A DNA stretch of 37,109 nucleotides from the NCBI GenBank assembly GCA_036004445.1, contig DASYRL010000135.1:1-37109 (forward strand). Direction: 5' to 3'. The stretch is from DASXUC01 sp036004445. Its GTDB lineage: Bacteria > Sysuimicrobiota > Sysuimicrobiia > Sysuimicrobiales > Kaftiobacteriaceae. The position numbers and the translations under genes were made by a program. The notes beneath the pieces were generated by a model that saw only the letters and a program-made list of their open reading frames with translations, did no database searches and was not told where the DNA came from. Shown here in pieces: positions 23,193 to 31,253 of this stretch; the first letter of the stretch is position 1, and every line of letters begins with the position of its first letter.

Positions 23193-24422
23193 TCAAACTC
23201 CACGGCCCTCTCCCCTTTGGGGAGAGGGAGGGGGTGAGGGGCTCGAGGTGATCCGGGCCACGTGCTGGACGTCCTTATCGCCGCGCCCCGACAGTCCCAG
23301 GATGATCGACCGGTTGCCACCCAGCGCGGGCGCCAGCGTCCGCAGATAGGCCACGGCGTGAGCGGGTTCCAGAGCCGGAATGATGCCTTCTGTTTCCGCG
23401 AGCAGTTTGAATCCCGCCAGCGCATCGTCATCGTCGACGGCGACATACTCAGCCCGGCCGCTGTCCTTGAAGAGGCTGTGCTCGGGACCGACACCGGGAT
23501 AGTCGAGCCCGGCGGAGACCGAGTGGGTCTCGGTGACCTGGCCCGCCGCATCCTGCAGCAGATACGAGAACGCGCCGTGCAAGACCCCCGGCGTCCCCCC
23601 CACCAGCGTGGCGGCGTGGCGTCCCGATGCCAGTCCCAACCCGCCGGCCTCGACCCCGATCATGCGGACGCCGGAGTCGTCTTTGAACGGATGGAACAAC
23701 CCCATCGCGTTGCTGCCTCCGCCCACGCACGCGACGAGACAATCGGGAAGCCGGCCGGTCGCGTCGAGTATCTGGCTCCGGGCCTCGCGGCCGATGACGG
23801 ACTGGAAGTCTCGGACCAACGTTGGGTACGGATGCGGACCGACCACCGACCCGATCACGTAGAACGTCGTCCGCACGTTGGTCACCCAGTCGCGCAAGGC
23901 TTCGTTGATCGCGTCCTTCAACGTCCGGCTCCCGCTGTCGACGGCGATGACCCGGGCGCCCAGCAGGCGCATCCGGAAGACGTTCAGCTCCTGGCGCACC
24001 ATGTCTTCGGAGCCCATGTAGACTTCACACTCGAGGCCGAACAGCGCCGCGGCTGTGGCTGTCGCCACCCCGTGCTGACCGGCGCCGGTTTCAGCAATGA
24101 CGCGGCGTTTGCCCATCGCTCGGGCCAGCAGCACTTGCCCGATCGTGTTGTTGATCTTGTGCGCACCCGTGTGCAGGAGGTCTTCTCGCTTCAGATAGAT
24201 CTGCGCTCCTCCCAGCGCCTCGCTCAGCCGCCTGGCCAAATACAGGGGGGTGGGTCTGCCGCAGTACTGCGTGAGATGGTACTCGAGCTCGCGCTGAAAC
24301 GCGCGGTCGTTTGAGGCGTCGGCGTAGGCGGATTCCAACTCGTCCAGCGCGGGAATCAGGGTTTCGGGCACGTAGCGGCCGCCGTACTTGCCAAAACGAC
24401 CTTTTGGAACTGTCTTCACCAT
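23193..24422 (-). CDS. trpB: Tryptophan synthase beta chain
   Basis: 409 residues. This PLP enzyme joins indole and serine. Lys89 in HTGAHKINN holds PLP; ETGAGQHGVATA, CVGGGSNAMGLFHPF (phosphate loop) and PALEPAHAVAY are all present. It is the standard TrpB1 type, which forms a complex with TrpA. The last ~17 residues (SSPSPPPSPQRGEGRGV) lie beyond the family end and are encoded by the palindrome at 23206-23228 and its flanks. Confidence 0.97.
   Translation of the reverse strand: MVKTVPKGRFGKYGGRYVPETLIPALDELESAYADASNDRAFQRELEYHLTQYCGRPTPLYLARRLSEALGGAQIYLKREDLLHTGAHKINNTIGQVLLARAMGKRRVIAETGAGQHGVATATAAALFGLECEVYMGSEDMVRQELNVFRMRLLGARVIAVDSGSRTLKDAINEALRDWVTNVRTTFYVIGSVVGPHPYPTLVRDFQSVIGREARSQILDATGRLPDCLVACVGGGSNAMGLFHPFKDDSGVRMIGVEAGGLGLASGRHAATLVGGTPGVLHGAFSYLLQDAAGQVTETHSVSAGLDYPGVGPEHSLFKDSGRAEYVAVDDDDALAGFKLLAETEGIIPALEPAHAVAYLRTLAPALGGNRSIILGLSGRGDKDVQHVARITSSPSPPPSPQRGEGRGV
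23206..23228. repeat. 10-base perfect hairpin in the trpB 3' end
   Basis: CCCTCTCCCC-TTT-GGGGAGAGGG. It belongs to the type of palindromic repeat known to add Pro/Ser/Gly/Arg tails such as SPSPPPSPQRGEG to proteins in many genomes. It lies inside trpB just before the stop. Confidence 0.65.
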
Positions 24423-24437
24423 GTCGTCAGGTCTTCC

Positions 24438-24518
24438 GTCATTGCGAGGAGCGTCAGCGACGAAGCAATCTCGAGATTGCTTCCCGCCACGGCCTTACGG
24501 CCTCGCGGTCGCAATGAC
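24438..24518. repeat. 81-base palindromic repeat between trpF and trpB
   Basis: Outer inverted repeat GTCATTGCGA / TCGCAATGAC (24438-24447, 24509-24518), a 22-base perfect palindrome centred on CTCGAG (24462-24483) and a GGCC-TTAC-GGCC hairpin. This matches a palindrome type common in many bacterial genomes. Its end overlaps the last base of the trpF stop. Confidence 0.75.
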
Positions 24519-25126
24519 TACGAAGAACTCCTTGCGCGCGTTATGAACTCCCTAATCTTCACCGGGTCCTTCCGCCCGTCGGTCTCCACGCCGCTGCTGA
24601 CGTCGACGCCAAAGGGGCGAACGCGGGCGACGGCTTCCCCGACGTTCTCCGGCGTGAGCCCGCCGGACAGGATCACCCGATGGCGGCCGTTCACCCGCGC
24701 GGCCAGGTCCCAGTCGAAGACCCGGCCGGTCCCCCCCGCAACCTCGGGATCGTAACTGTCCAGAAGGAACGCGGAGACGCGGTAGCGGTCCATCGAAGCC
24801 AGCGATGACGCGTCCCGGACACGAATCGCCTTGACCACCGTCCGGCCGAGCGCCGCGCAGAACTCTGGCGTTTCGCTGCCGTGTAATTGCACCACATCGA
24901 GGCCGACGGTCTCGACGTGCCCCAGAATGACATTCGCACCGGCATCGACGAACAACCCCACCTTCGTGACGAACGGCGGCAGTTCGTCCGCAATCTCGCG
25001 GGCCCGCTCGATACTGACTTGCCGCCGACTCGGCGCGAATACAAAGCCGATCGCATCGGCGCCGGCCGCCGCCGCCGCCAGCGCGTTCTCGACGTCCGAA
25101 ATCCCGCAGATTTTGACTCGAACCAT
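24518..25126 (-). CDS. trpF: Phosphoribosylanthranilate isomerase
   Basis: 202 residues, a TIM barrel converting phosphoribosylanthranilate to CdRP. It has the N-terminal KICGISDVENALAAAAAGAD with the catalytic Cys, FAPSRRQVS, VQLHGSE, LDSYDP with the catalytic Asp, and ILSGGLTPENV. The ATG directly follows the repeat end CCCGTGTAGTT, so there is no Shine-Dalgarno sequence, the same situation as recR. Confidence 0.96.
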   Translation of the reverse strand: MVRVKICGISDVENALAAAAAGADAIGFVFAPSRRQVSIERAREIADELPPFVTKVGLFVDAGANVILGHVETVGLDVVQLHGSETPEFCAALGRTVVKAIRVRDASSLASMDRYRVSAFLLDSYDPEVAGGTGRVFDWDLAARVNGRHRVILSGGLTPENVGEAVARVRPFGVDVSSGVETDGRKDPVKIREFITRARSSS

Positions 25127-25223
25127 AACTACACGGGATTAGGGGAGTAGGGGATTAGGGGAGCAACTACGCGCGGTAAGTAGTTCCCTAATCCCTCACT
25201 CCCGTAATCCCCTACTCCCGTCA
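25127..25223. repeat. GGGATTAG/GGGAGTAG 8-base inverted-repeat element between trpS and trpF
   Basis: Arms of alternating GGGATTAG and GGGAGTAG units on one side and their complements on the other. The centre contains GCGCGGTA (25171-25178; TACCGCGC on the other strand) between GTAGTT-type inverted sequences. The element reaches from the trpS stop to the trpF start codon. Confidence 0.78.
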
Positions 25224-26258
25224 TTAACGTAGTCCCATCTTTCCCTGCACCTCGGCCAGCGTCTCCTGCGCGATCGGCCGCGCGCGAGCCGCGCCGTCGG
25301 CGAGGGTCGCGCGCAGCTCCTCGGGCCGCGCGATCAGCTCCTGGTAGCGGTCGCGGATCGGCGCAAATCGCGCCACCATCGCGTCGGCCAGGACCTGCTT
25401 CATGTCGCTGTACCGGATGGTGCCGCTCTGGTACGCGTCGACGAATTCCGGGTACCGGGACGGCGCCAGGACGTCCAGCAGCGTGAACAGGTTCGCCACG
25501 CCGCCTGTCGCGTCGTCGAGCTTGGATCCGCGCGTCGGCGGCCCGGGATCGGTCACAGCGGCCTTCACCTTCTTGCGGATCTGCTCTTCCGGCTCGACCA
25601 GCGCGATGTAGCTTCCCGGGATGCTCTTGCTCATCTTCTTGCCGGGATCGTTGAGGGCCATGATGCGCGCCCCTTTGGTCAACCGGACGTCGGGCACGGG
25701 GAACGTATTGCCGAACTGCTTGTTGAACCGCTCGGCGATGTCCCGCATCAGCTCGACGTGCTGCACCTGATCATCCCCGACCGGGACGACCGATGCCTTG
25801 TACAGGAGCACGTCGGCCGCCATCAACACCGGATAGTTGAGGAGGCCCGCCATCACGCCTTCCCTGGTGCGCCGGCCTTTCTCTTTGTACTGCGTCATCC
25901 GCTCCAGCTGGCCGACCGGCGTGATGACGTTGAGCAGCCACGCCAGCTCGCTGTGCTCCGGCACGTGCGACTGGACAAACAGCACCGAGCGGGCCGGATC
26001 GATGCCGGCGGCGATGTTGGCAGCGGCTGCATCCAGCACCCGCAGCGGGAGGTCTTTGGGATCATAGGGCGTCGTAATGGCGTGCAGGTCGACGATGCAA
26101 AAGTACGACTCATGCTCCCGCTGCAATTCGGCCCACTGCCGGATGGCGCCCACGTAGTTGCCGAGATGGATCACCCCGGTGGGCTGGATGCCGGAAAACA
26201 CCCGGGTGCGCCTCAACGCTGTGCTCTTCGGCTGTGCCAGCGGCTGAACTCTTTCCAT
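25224..26258 (-). CDS. trpS: Tryptophanyl-tRNA synthetase
   Basis: 344 residues, class I. The HIGH-type motif is PTGVIHLGNY (residues 26-35) and the KMSKS loop is GKKMSKS near residue 210; VPVGDDQVQHVELMRDIAERFN is typical of bacterial TrpS. It charges tRNA-Trp. It lies inside the trp operon between trpC and trpF, overlapping the trpC stop by one base with GAGGGG six bases before the ATG. It is thus made under the same Trp T-box that senses uncharged tRNA-Trp, giving a feedback loop. Confidence 0.97.
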   Translation of the reverse strand: MERVQPLAQPKSTALRRTRVFSGIQPTGVIHLGNYVGAIRQWAELQREHESYFCIVDLHAITTPYDPKDLPLRVLDAAAANIAAGIDPARSVLFVQSHVPEHSELAWLLNVITPVGQLERMTQYKEKGRRTREGVMAGLLNYPVLMAADVLLYKASVVPVGDDQVQHVELMRDIAERFNKQFGNTFPVPDVRLTKGARIMALNDPGKKMSKSIPGSYIALVEPEEQIRKKVKAAVTDPGPPTRGSKLDDATGGVANLFTLLDVLAPSRYPEFVDAYQSGTIRYSDMKQVLADAMVARFAPIRDRYQELIARPEELRATLADGAARARPIAQETLAEVQGKMGLR

Positions 26259-27031
26259 CAGATTCCCCTCAACGCGCGAAGTGTGGCGGCGGGATCGGCG
26301 CTCGCCATCAGCGCGGTCCCGATCAGGACGGCGTCGACACCCAGCCGCTCGAGCTCCAGGACCTGCTCCCGGCGAGAAAACCCGCTCTCGCTGACCACCA
26401 ACCGCCCTGCCGGGATCATCGGCCGCAGCCGCGCCGTCGTGGCGAGATCCACCTGCAGCGTGGTGAGATTCCGGTTGTTGATCCCCACAATCCCGGCCCC
26501 GGTATCGACCGCGACGGCCGCTTCGTCGGGCGTATGCACTTCCACCACAGCGGCCAGCCCACGGTCGCCTGCGCGGCCGAGGAAGTCACGCAGCTGCGCT
26601 CCGTCGAGGAGCGCGGCGATGAGCAGCACCGCCGCGGCGCCGGCGCTTCGGGCTTCGTCGATCTGATACGCGTCGACCACAAACTCCTTGCACAGGACCG
26701 GCAGCGCGCTGGCGCTGCACACCCGGCCCAGCGACTCCCACGAGCCGCCGAAATACCTCGCATCGGTCAATACCGACAGTGCGGCCGCTCCGCCGGCTTC
26801 GTAGGCGCGCGCCACGACGACCGGATCGAACCCGTCGCGGATCGTCCCGGCAGACGGCGAGGCGCCCTTGATCTCCGCGATGACGGACAGCCCGGGGGCC
26901 TCAAGTGCGCGCGCGAAATCAGGCGCCGGAGGGGCGTCAACCGCCCGCGACGCCGCGTCGCGCGGCCCCAGCCGGGCCTTCCGTGCCGCGACCTCTTCCT
27001 TCTTATGGGCGACAATCTCGTCCAGGATCAC
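26258..27031 (-). CDS. trpC: Indole-3-glycerol phosphate synthase
   Basis: 257 residues, TIM barrel, single function (not fused to TrpF). Motifs: VIAEIKGASPSAG (catalytic Lys), ALSVLTDARYFGGSWE, VLCKEFVVDAYQIDEARSAG, GINNRNLTTLQVDL and VVSESGFSRREQV. The start is a GTG at 27031, four bases after a CCCAGTCTT-type repeat, with no evident ribosome site. Confidence 0.96.
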   Translation of the reverse strand: MILDEIVAHKKEEVAARKARLGPRDAASRAVDAPPAPDFARALEAPGLSVIAEIKGASPSAGTIRDGFDPVVVARAYEAGGAAALSVLTDARYFGGSWESLGRVCSASALPVLCKEFVVDAYQIDEARSAGAAAVLLIAALLDGAQLRDFLGRAGDRGLAAVVEVHTPDEAAVAVDTGAGIVGINNRNLTTLQVDLATTARLRPMIPAGRLVVSESGFSRREQVLELERLGVDAVLIGTALMASADPAATLRALRGI

Positions 27032-27034
27032 CGT

Positions 27035-27135
27035 TGTCTTCCCAGTCTTCCCGGTCTCCCCCAGTCTTCCCGGTCTAACCCAAACCCAGTTGCTAGGACT
27101 GGGAGGACTGGGTAGACGGGGCAGACTGGGTAGAC
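27035..27135. repeat. CCCAGTCTT 9-base inverted-repeat element between trpD and trpC
   Basis: One arm has units CCCAGTCTT and CCCGGTCTT. The other has inverted units (GACTGGGAG, GACTGGGTA, GACGGGGCA, GACTGGGTA). The second arm lies inside the trpD coding end, before and after its stop at 27093. Confidence 0.75.
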
Positions 27136-28145
27136 GCCTTTGTGTGTGTCCGCAGCGCCTCCAGCTTCTCGTACGCCGCTCCCGAATCGATCGCCCGCTT
27201 CGCTAACTCGACACCGCCGCGCCAGTCTTCGGCGATGTCCGCGGCCACCAGCGCCGCGGCGGCATTCGCCAGGACGATGTCCCGGCGGGGACCCGCCTCG
27301 CCTCGCAGCACGGAGGTCGTGACGGCGGCATTGTCGGCGGGTGTCCCGCCGGCAATGGCGTCGGGGGTAGACCGTTCCAGGCCGAGATCGGCCGGCGTGA
27401 TGAGGAAGGTCCGCACCTGGCCGCCGTGGAGCTCGGAGATCTGCGTCGGACCCACCGTGGAGACTTCGTCCAGTCCGTCGAGTCCGTGCACCACGAAAGC
27501 GCGGCGGGCTCCCATCTCGCCCAGCACCTCGGCCATGATCCCGGTGAGCGCCGGATCGTAGGCGCCCACGACGAGATAGCCCGCGTTGGCGGGATTGGTG
27601 AGCGGCCCAAGGATGTTGAACACCGTGCGGATGCCGATCTCCTTGCGCGGCCCCACCGCGTGCTTCATCGCCGCGTGATAGATCGGGGCGAACATGAAGC
27701 CGATCCCGATGTCCTCGATCGAACGCCGGACGATCTCCGGGGAAACTTGAATCTGGACGCCCAACGCTTCGAGGACGTCCGCCGCTCCGGACTGGCGCGA
27801 CACCGCGCGGTTGCCGTGCTTGGCGACGTACCCGCCGGCGGCGGCGACGACGAATGACGTCGTCGTGGAGATGTTGAACGTGCTCAACCGGTCCCCGCCC
27901 GTCCCCACGACGTCGATCAGCACGTCCGCGGACGGCGTGATGCGCTGCGCGCGCTCCCGCATCGCGCGCGCGAACCCGGCGATCTCGGCGACCGTCTCGC
28001 CCTTCATCCGCAGCGCGGTGATCAGCGCCGCGATCTGGGCGGGCGTGGCCTCCCCGTCCATGATCTCGCCCATCGCCGCCCAGGCCTCACTCTCGGTAAG
28101 GCTCTCTTTTCCAACGACCTTCCTCAGCGCGTCCCTAAGCGACAT
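27093..28145 (-). CDS. trpD: Anthranilate phosphoribosyltransferase
   Basis: 350 residues. It transfers phosphoribose to anthranilate. The PRPP-binding motif DVVGTGGDRLSTFNIST, KHGNRAVSRQSGAADVLEALG and GPLTNPANAG are typical of family TrpD. It is not fused to TrpG. Its start overlaps trpG by 11 bases. The C-terminal residues after HTKA (Ser/Thr/Gln-rich) are encoded by the repeat arm and lie beyond the usual end. Confidence 0.96.
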   Translation of the reverse strand: MSLRDALRKVVGKESLTESEAWAAMGEIMDGEATPAQIAALITALRMKGETVAEIAGFARAMRERAQRITPSADVLIDVVGTGGDRLSTFNISTTTSFVVAAAGGYVAKHGNRAVSRQSGAADVLEALGVQIQVSPEIVRRSIEDIGIGFMFAPIYHAAMKHAVGPRKEIGIRTVFNILGPLTNPANAGYLVVGAYDPALTGIMAEVLGEMGARRAFVVHGLDGLDEVSTVGPTQISELHGGQVRTFLITPADLGLERSTPDAIAGGTPADNAAVTTSVLRGEAGPRRDIVLANAAAALVAADIAEDWRGGVELAKRAIDSGAAYEKLEALRTHTKASTQSAPSTQSSQS

Positions 28146-28719
28146 GCTGTACCCCGGCGAGGCGCAGGAAGTTGCGCAGCAACTGCTTCCCCGGCGCCGT
28201 CAGCACGGATTCCGGATGGAACTGCACGCCTTCGACGAGGGCGTCGCGGTGGCGCAGTCCCATGATGGTGCCGTCGTCGAGTTCGGCGGAGACTTCCAGG
28301 CCGTCGGGCAGGGTCTCGCGCTCGACGATCAACGAATGGTAGCGGGTCCCGACCAGCGGGCTGGGGATGCCCTCGTAGATCGTCCGCCCGTCGTGCCGCA
28401 CCTCGGACGTCTTGCCGTGGACCGGTTCGCCGGCCCGTACCACCCGGCCGCCGAAAGCAGCCCCGATGCACTGGTGGCCCAGGCAGACACCGAGCACCGG
28501 CACACGCCCGGCCAGGGCCGTGATTAACTCATTGGAGATGCCGGCCTCCGCCGGAGTGCACGGCCCGGGGGACAGCACGACCGCCTGCGGCCCGAGCGTG
28601 AGCACGTCGCCGACACCGACCTGGTCGTTGCGGAACACCCGCACGTCGCCGGTCATCTCGCCCAGGTACTGGACGAGGTTGTAGGTGAACGAATCGTAAT
28701 TGTCGATGACGACGATCAA
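28135..28719 (-). CDS. trpG: Anthranilate synthase glutamine amidotransferase subunit
   Basis: 194 residues, class I glutamine amidotransferase that supplies ammonia to TrpE. VVIDNYDSFTYNLVQYLGE at the start, the nucleophile in VLGVCLGHQCIGAAFGG and the catalytic His in GVQFHPESVLT are visible. It may also serve folate synthesis if no pabA exists elsewhere. The start is a TTG overlapping the trpE stop (TTGA), consistent with coupled synthesis of the two subunits. Confidence 0.95.
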   Translation of the reverse strand: MIVVIDNYDSFTYNLVQYLGEMTGDVRVFRNDQVGVGDVLTLGPQAVVLSPGPCTPAEAGISNELITALAGRVPVLGVCLGHQCIGAAFGGRVVRAGEPVHGKTSEVRHDGRTIYEGIPSPLVGTRYHSLIVERETLPDGLEVSAELDDGTIMGLRHRDALVEGVQFHPESVLTAPGKQLLRNFLRLAGVQHVA

Positions 28720-30287
28720 GATGACACCTCGGTGTCCGATGTCCGGTGTCCGGTGTCCGCAACACCCTGTCCGGGCGCACCCGCCGGACCCCGGACCCCG
28801 GACCCCGGCCCCCGGCTTCGCCCAACGCGCTCGATGGCGCGGACGAGGGCCTTCGCTTTGTTCACGGTCTCGACGTACTCCCGCTCCGGCACCGAATCGG
28901 CGACGATGCCGGCGCCGGCCTGCACGTAGGCCCGGTCCCCGGCCACGATGATGGTTCGGATCGTGATCGCCGTGTCCATGTTGCCCGAGAATCCCACGTA
29001 GCCGACCGCTCCGGCGTACGGTCCCCGCGCGAGGGGCTCCAGCTCGTCGATGATCTCCATCGCCCGCACCTTCGGCGCGCCGGTCACCGTACCGGCGGGG
29101 AAGCACGCGCGCAGCACGTCGAACGCATCGAGCCCTTTCCGCAGCCGGCCCTGGACGTCGGAGACGATGTGCATGACGTGCGAGAACCGCTCGATCCCCA
29201 TCAGCTCGGTCACGCGCACCGTGCCGTACTCGCACACCCGGCCGACGTCATTGCGGCCCAGATCCACCAGCATCACGTGTTCGGCGCGTTCCTTCTCGTC
29301 CGCCAGCAGCTGCGCTTCCATCGTCCTATCGTCCGCGTCCGTGGCGCCGCGGGGCCGCGTGCCGGCAAGCGGCCGTGTTTCCACCAGCTCACCTTCCAAC
29401 CGCACCAGCAGTTCCGGCGACGACCCAATGATCTTGACCCCATCGAAGTCCAGGAAGAACATGTACGGCGACGGGTTCACGGTCCGTAGGGCCCGGTAAA
29501 TGTCCAGCGGATCGACGCCGTCGAGCCCCATCGAGAACCGGCGCGACAACACGACCTGAAAGACGTCGCCGGCGCGGATATACTCCTTCGCCCGGTCCAC
29601 CGCGGTGAGAAAGTCGGCGACCGGCATGTCGGAATCCGCGACGGGCTGCACGCGTCCCGCCCCATTGGGCGGGAGCAGCGGCGACCGCAGCCGGTCGTAG
29701 AGCTGCTCGACCTTCTCGACCGCCTGACGGTAGGAGATTCCGCCGTCACCGTCGACCGGCGCGTTGGCAACGATCTTCATCGTGTGCCGCAGATGGTCGA
29801 AGATGACCACCGTGTCCGCGACGACCAGGTAGCAGGTCGGCAACCCCAGGTCGTCGGCCGGTCGACCCGGCAGGCGCTCCCACGACCGTACCAGATCGTA
29901 GCCGAAGTACCCGACGGCGCCGCCGGAGAATCGAGGCAGCGTCGGATCCAGTACCACTTGATGCCGCTGCAGAACCGTACGCGTCACGTCCAGGACGTCG
30001 CCGGTATGCCGTTCGACCCGACCGTCCGCTCTAATCTCCACCTCCGGTCCCCGCGACACGATCCGCATCATCGGGCCGGCGCCGATGAACGAGTAGCGTC
30101 CCACGCGCTCTCCGCCTTCCACGCTTTCCAGCAAGAAGGCATCGCCCTGGCCGCGCAGCTTGAGAAAGGCGGAGATCGGCGTTTCCAGGTCCGCGGGCAG
30201 CTCGGAGGAGACCGGGACCAGATTGCCCGATCGCGTGCGGCTGAGAAACTCGGTCTTCGACGGTGCGATGTCCAGAGTCCAGGCCAC
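28716..30287 (-). CDS. trpE: Anthranilate synthase component I
   Basis: 523 residues. It converts chorismate to anthranilate with ammonia from TrpG. The N-terminal regulatory site LLESVEGGERVGRYSF has the LLES motif known to bind tryptophan for feedback inhibition. The C-terminal chorismate domain shows ETRPLAGTRPRGATDADD, HVMLVDLGRNDVGRV and FPAGTVTGAPKVRAMEII. The GTG start overlaps the tyrA stop by one base. About 35 residues after RAIERVG (Gly/Pro/Ser/Thr-rich) are encoded by two heptamer repeat arms and extend past the family end. Confidence 0.97.
   Translation of the reverse strand: MAWTLDIAPSKTEFLSRTRSGNLVPVSSELPADLETPISAFLKLRGQGDAFLLESVEGGERVGRYSFIGAGPMMRIVSRGPEVEIRADGRVERHTGDVLDVTRTVLQRHQVVLDPTLPRFSGGAVGYFGYDLVRSWERLPGRPADDLGLPTCYLVVADTVVIFDHLRHTMKIVANAPVDGDGGISYRQAVEKVEQLYDRLRSPLLPPNGAGRVQPVADSDMPVADFLTAVDRAKEYIRAGDVFQVVLSRRFSMGLDGVDPLDIYRALRTVNPSPYMFFLDFDGVKIIGSSPELLVRLEGELVETRPLAGTRPRGATDADDRTMEAQLLADEKERAEHVMLVDLGRNDVGRVCEYGTVRVTELMGIERFSHVMHIVSDVQGRLRKGLDAFDVLRACFPAGTVTGAPKVRAMEIIDELEPLARGPYAGAVGYVGFSGNMDTAITIRTIIVAGDRAYVQAGAGIVADSVPEREYVETVNKAKALVRAIERVGRSRGPGSGVRGPAGAPGQGVADTGHRTSDTEVSS
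28731..28815. repeat. GTGTCCG and CCGGACC heptamer repeats in the trpE 3' end
   Basis: Four GTGTCCG-type units (28731-28760) followed, after a spacer, by three CCGGACC units and a partial one (28783-28815). The arms are partly complementary. The block is translated as the TrpE tail and ends just before trpG. Confidence 0.7.
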
Positions 30288-31153
30288 TAGTTCATCCCCT
30301 GCCCTGTACCACTCTCTTCGTTCGGGTACAGGGCACGAGCCCGGCGGCCCGACGATTCCAGCGCGGCCCGCAGCGACGTCTCATCCGTGAGCGCGTGTTC
30401 CAGACGATCGAGCTCGCGGCGGAAACCCGCCAGCGCCCGGGTGATCGCCGCGCGGTTCCCGCGGCAGATCTCGACCCACAGCTCCGCCGGGCTTCCCGCG
30501 ACGCGGGCGACGTCGGCGAAGGCCGGACCGTGCAGCGGCAGCGCGTCCGCCGCCGCGGCATTCACCGCGGCGACGGCGACGAGGTAGGGCACGTGGCTTA
30601 CTTGTGCGACCAGCTCGTCGTGATCCTCGGGCGTCAGCAGGACCGGGTGCATCCCCAACCGCTCGGCGAGCTCGCGCATGCCCTGCAGCGCCGTGGGATC
30701 CGTTTGGTCCGTGGGCGTCAGCAGGAACGGATGACCTGTAAGCAGCCCCGCGTCGGCCGCCGCGGCTCCGCGGCCCGCCGAGCCGGCCATCGGGTGCCCG
30801 CCGACATAGCGCACTGCCGGCGGCAGCCGTTCGTCGAGTTCGTGCACGATCGCGGCCTTCGTACTGGCGACGTCGGTCAGCAGGCTGCCCGCCCGCATGC
30901 CTGCCGCCGCCCGCACGGCCGTCTCGACGACCGCGCCAGGAGGAACGGCGATCACCATCAGGTCGATCTCGTCGGATTGCTCGATGTTTCCGGTGCCATC
31001 GATCGCCCCGCGCTGCCGCGCAATCTCGAGCGCCTGCGGATCGACGTCGATGCCGATGACCCGCTCGGCCAGACGCCGCTCCCGCAGCGCCATCCCCAGG
31101 GAGGCGCCGATCAATCCGACGCCCACGATTCCTACGGTGCGAATCTGCAACAC
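30287..31153 (-). CDS. tyrA: Prephenate dehydrogenase
   Basis: 288 residues. It converts prephenate towards tyrosine using NAD(P). The N-terminal Rossmann motif VGIVGVGLIGASLGMAL, then VIAVPPGAVVE, LLTDVASTKAAIV and GGHPMAGSAGRG with the catalytic His are typical. No chorismate mutase or ACT domain is fused. Its place between aroF and trpE puts a tyrosine-branch enzyme under Trp T-box control, which is unusual. GTG start; the upstream gap holds a GTTCTTC repeat element. Confidence 0.93.
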   Translation of the reverse strand: MLQIRTVGIVGVGLIGASLGMALRERRLAERVIGIDVDPQALEIARQRGAIDGTGNIEQSDEIDLMVIAVPPGAVVETAVRAAAGMRAGSLLTDVASTKAAIVHELDERLPPAVRYVGGHPMAGSAGRGAAAADAGLLTGHPFLLTPTDQTDPTALQGMRELAERLGMHPVLLTPEDHDELVAQVSHVPYLVAVAAVNAAAADALPLHGPAFADVARVAGSPAELWVEICRGNRAAITRALAGFRRELDRLEHALTDETSLRAALESSGRRARALYPNEESGTGQGMN

Positions 31154-31172
31154 TGAGGCTCCCTCGGCCCCC

Positions 31173-31253
31173 CTCGTTCTTCGTTCTTCGTTCTTCGTTC
31201 TTGGTTTGGGGATGTTTCCCTAACGAAGAACGACGAACCATGAACCATGAACG
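31173..31253. repeat. GTTCTTC heptamer inverted-repeat element between aroF and tyrA
   Basis: The left arm has four GTTCTTC-type units. The right arm (from 31221) has GAAGAAC, GACGAAC, CATGAAC, CATGAAC units. The centre GGTTTGGGGATGTTTCC resembles the centre of the dnaX-ybaB element. It ends at the aroF stop. Confidence 0.75.
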
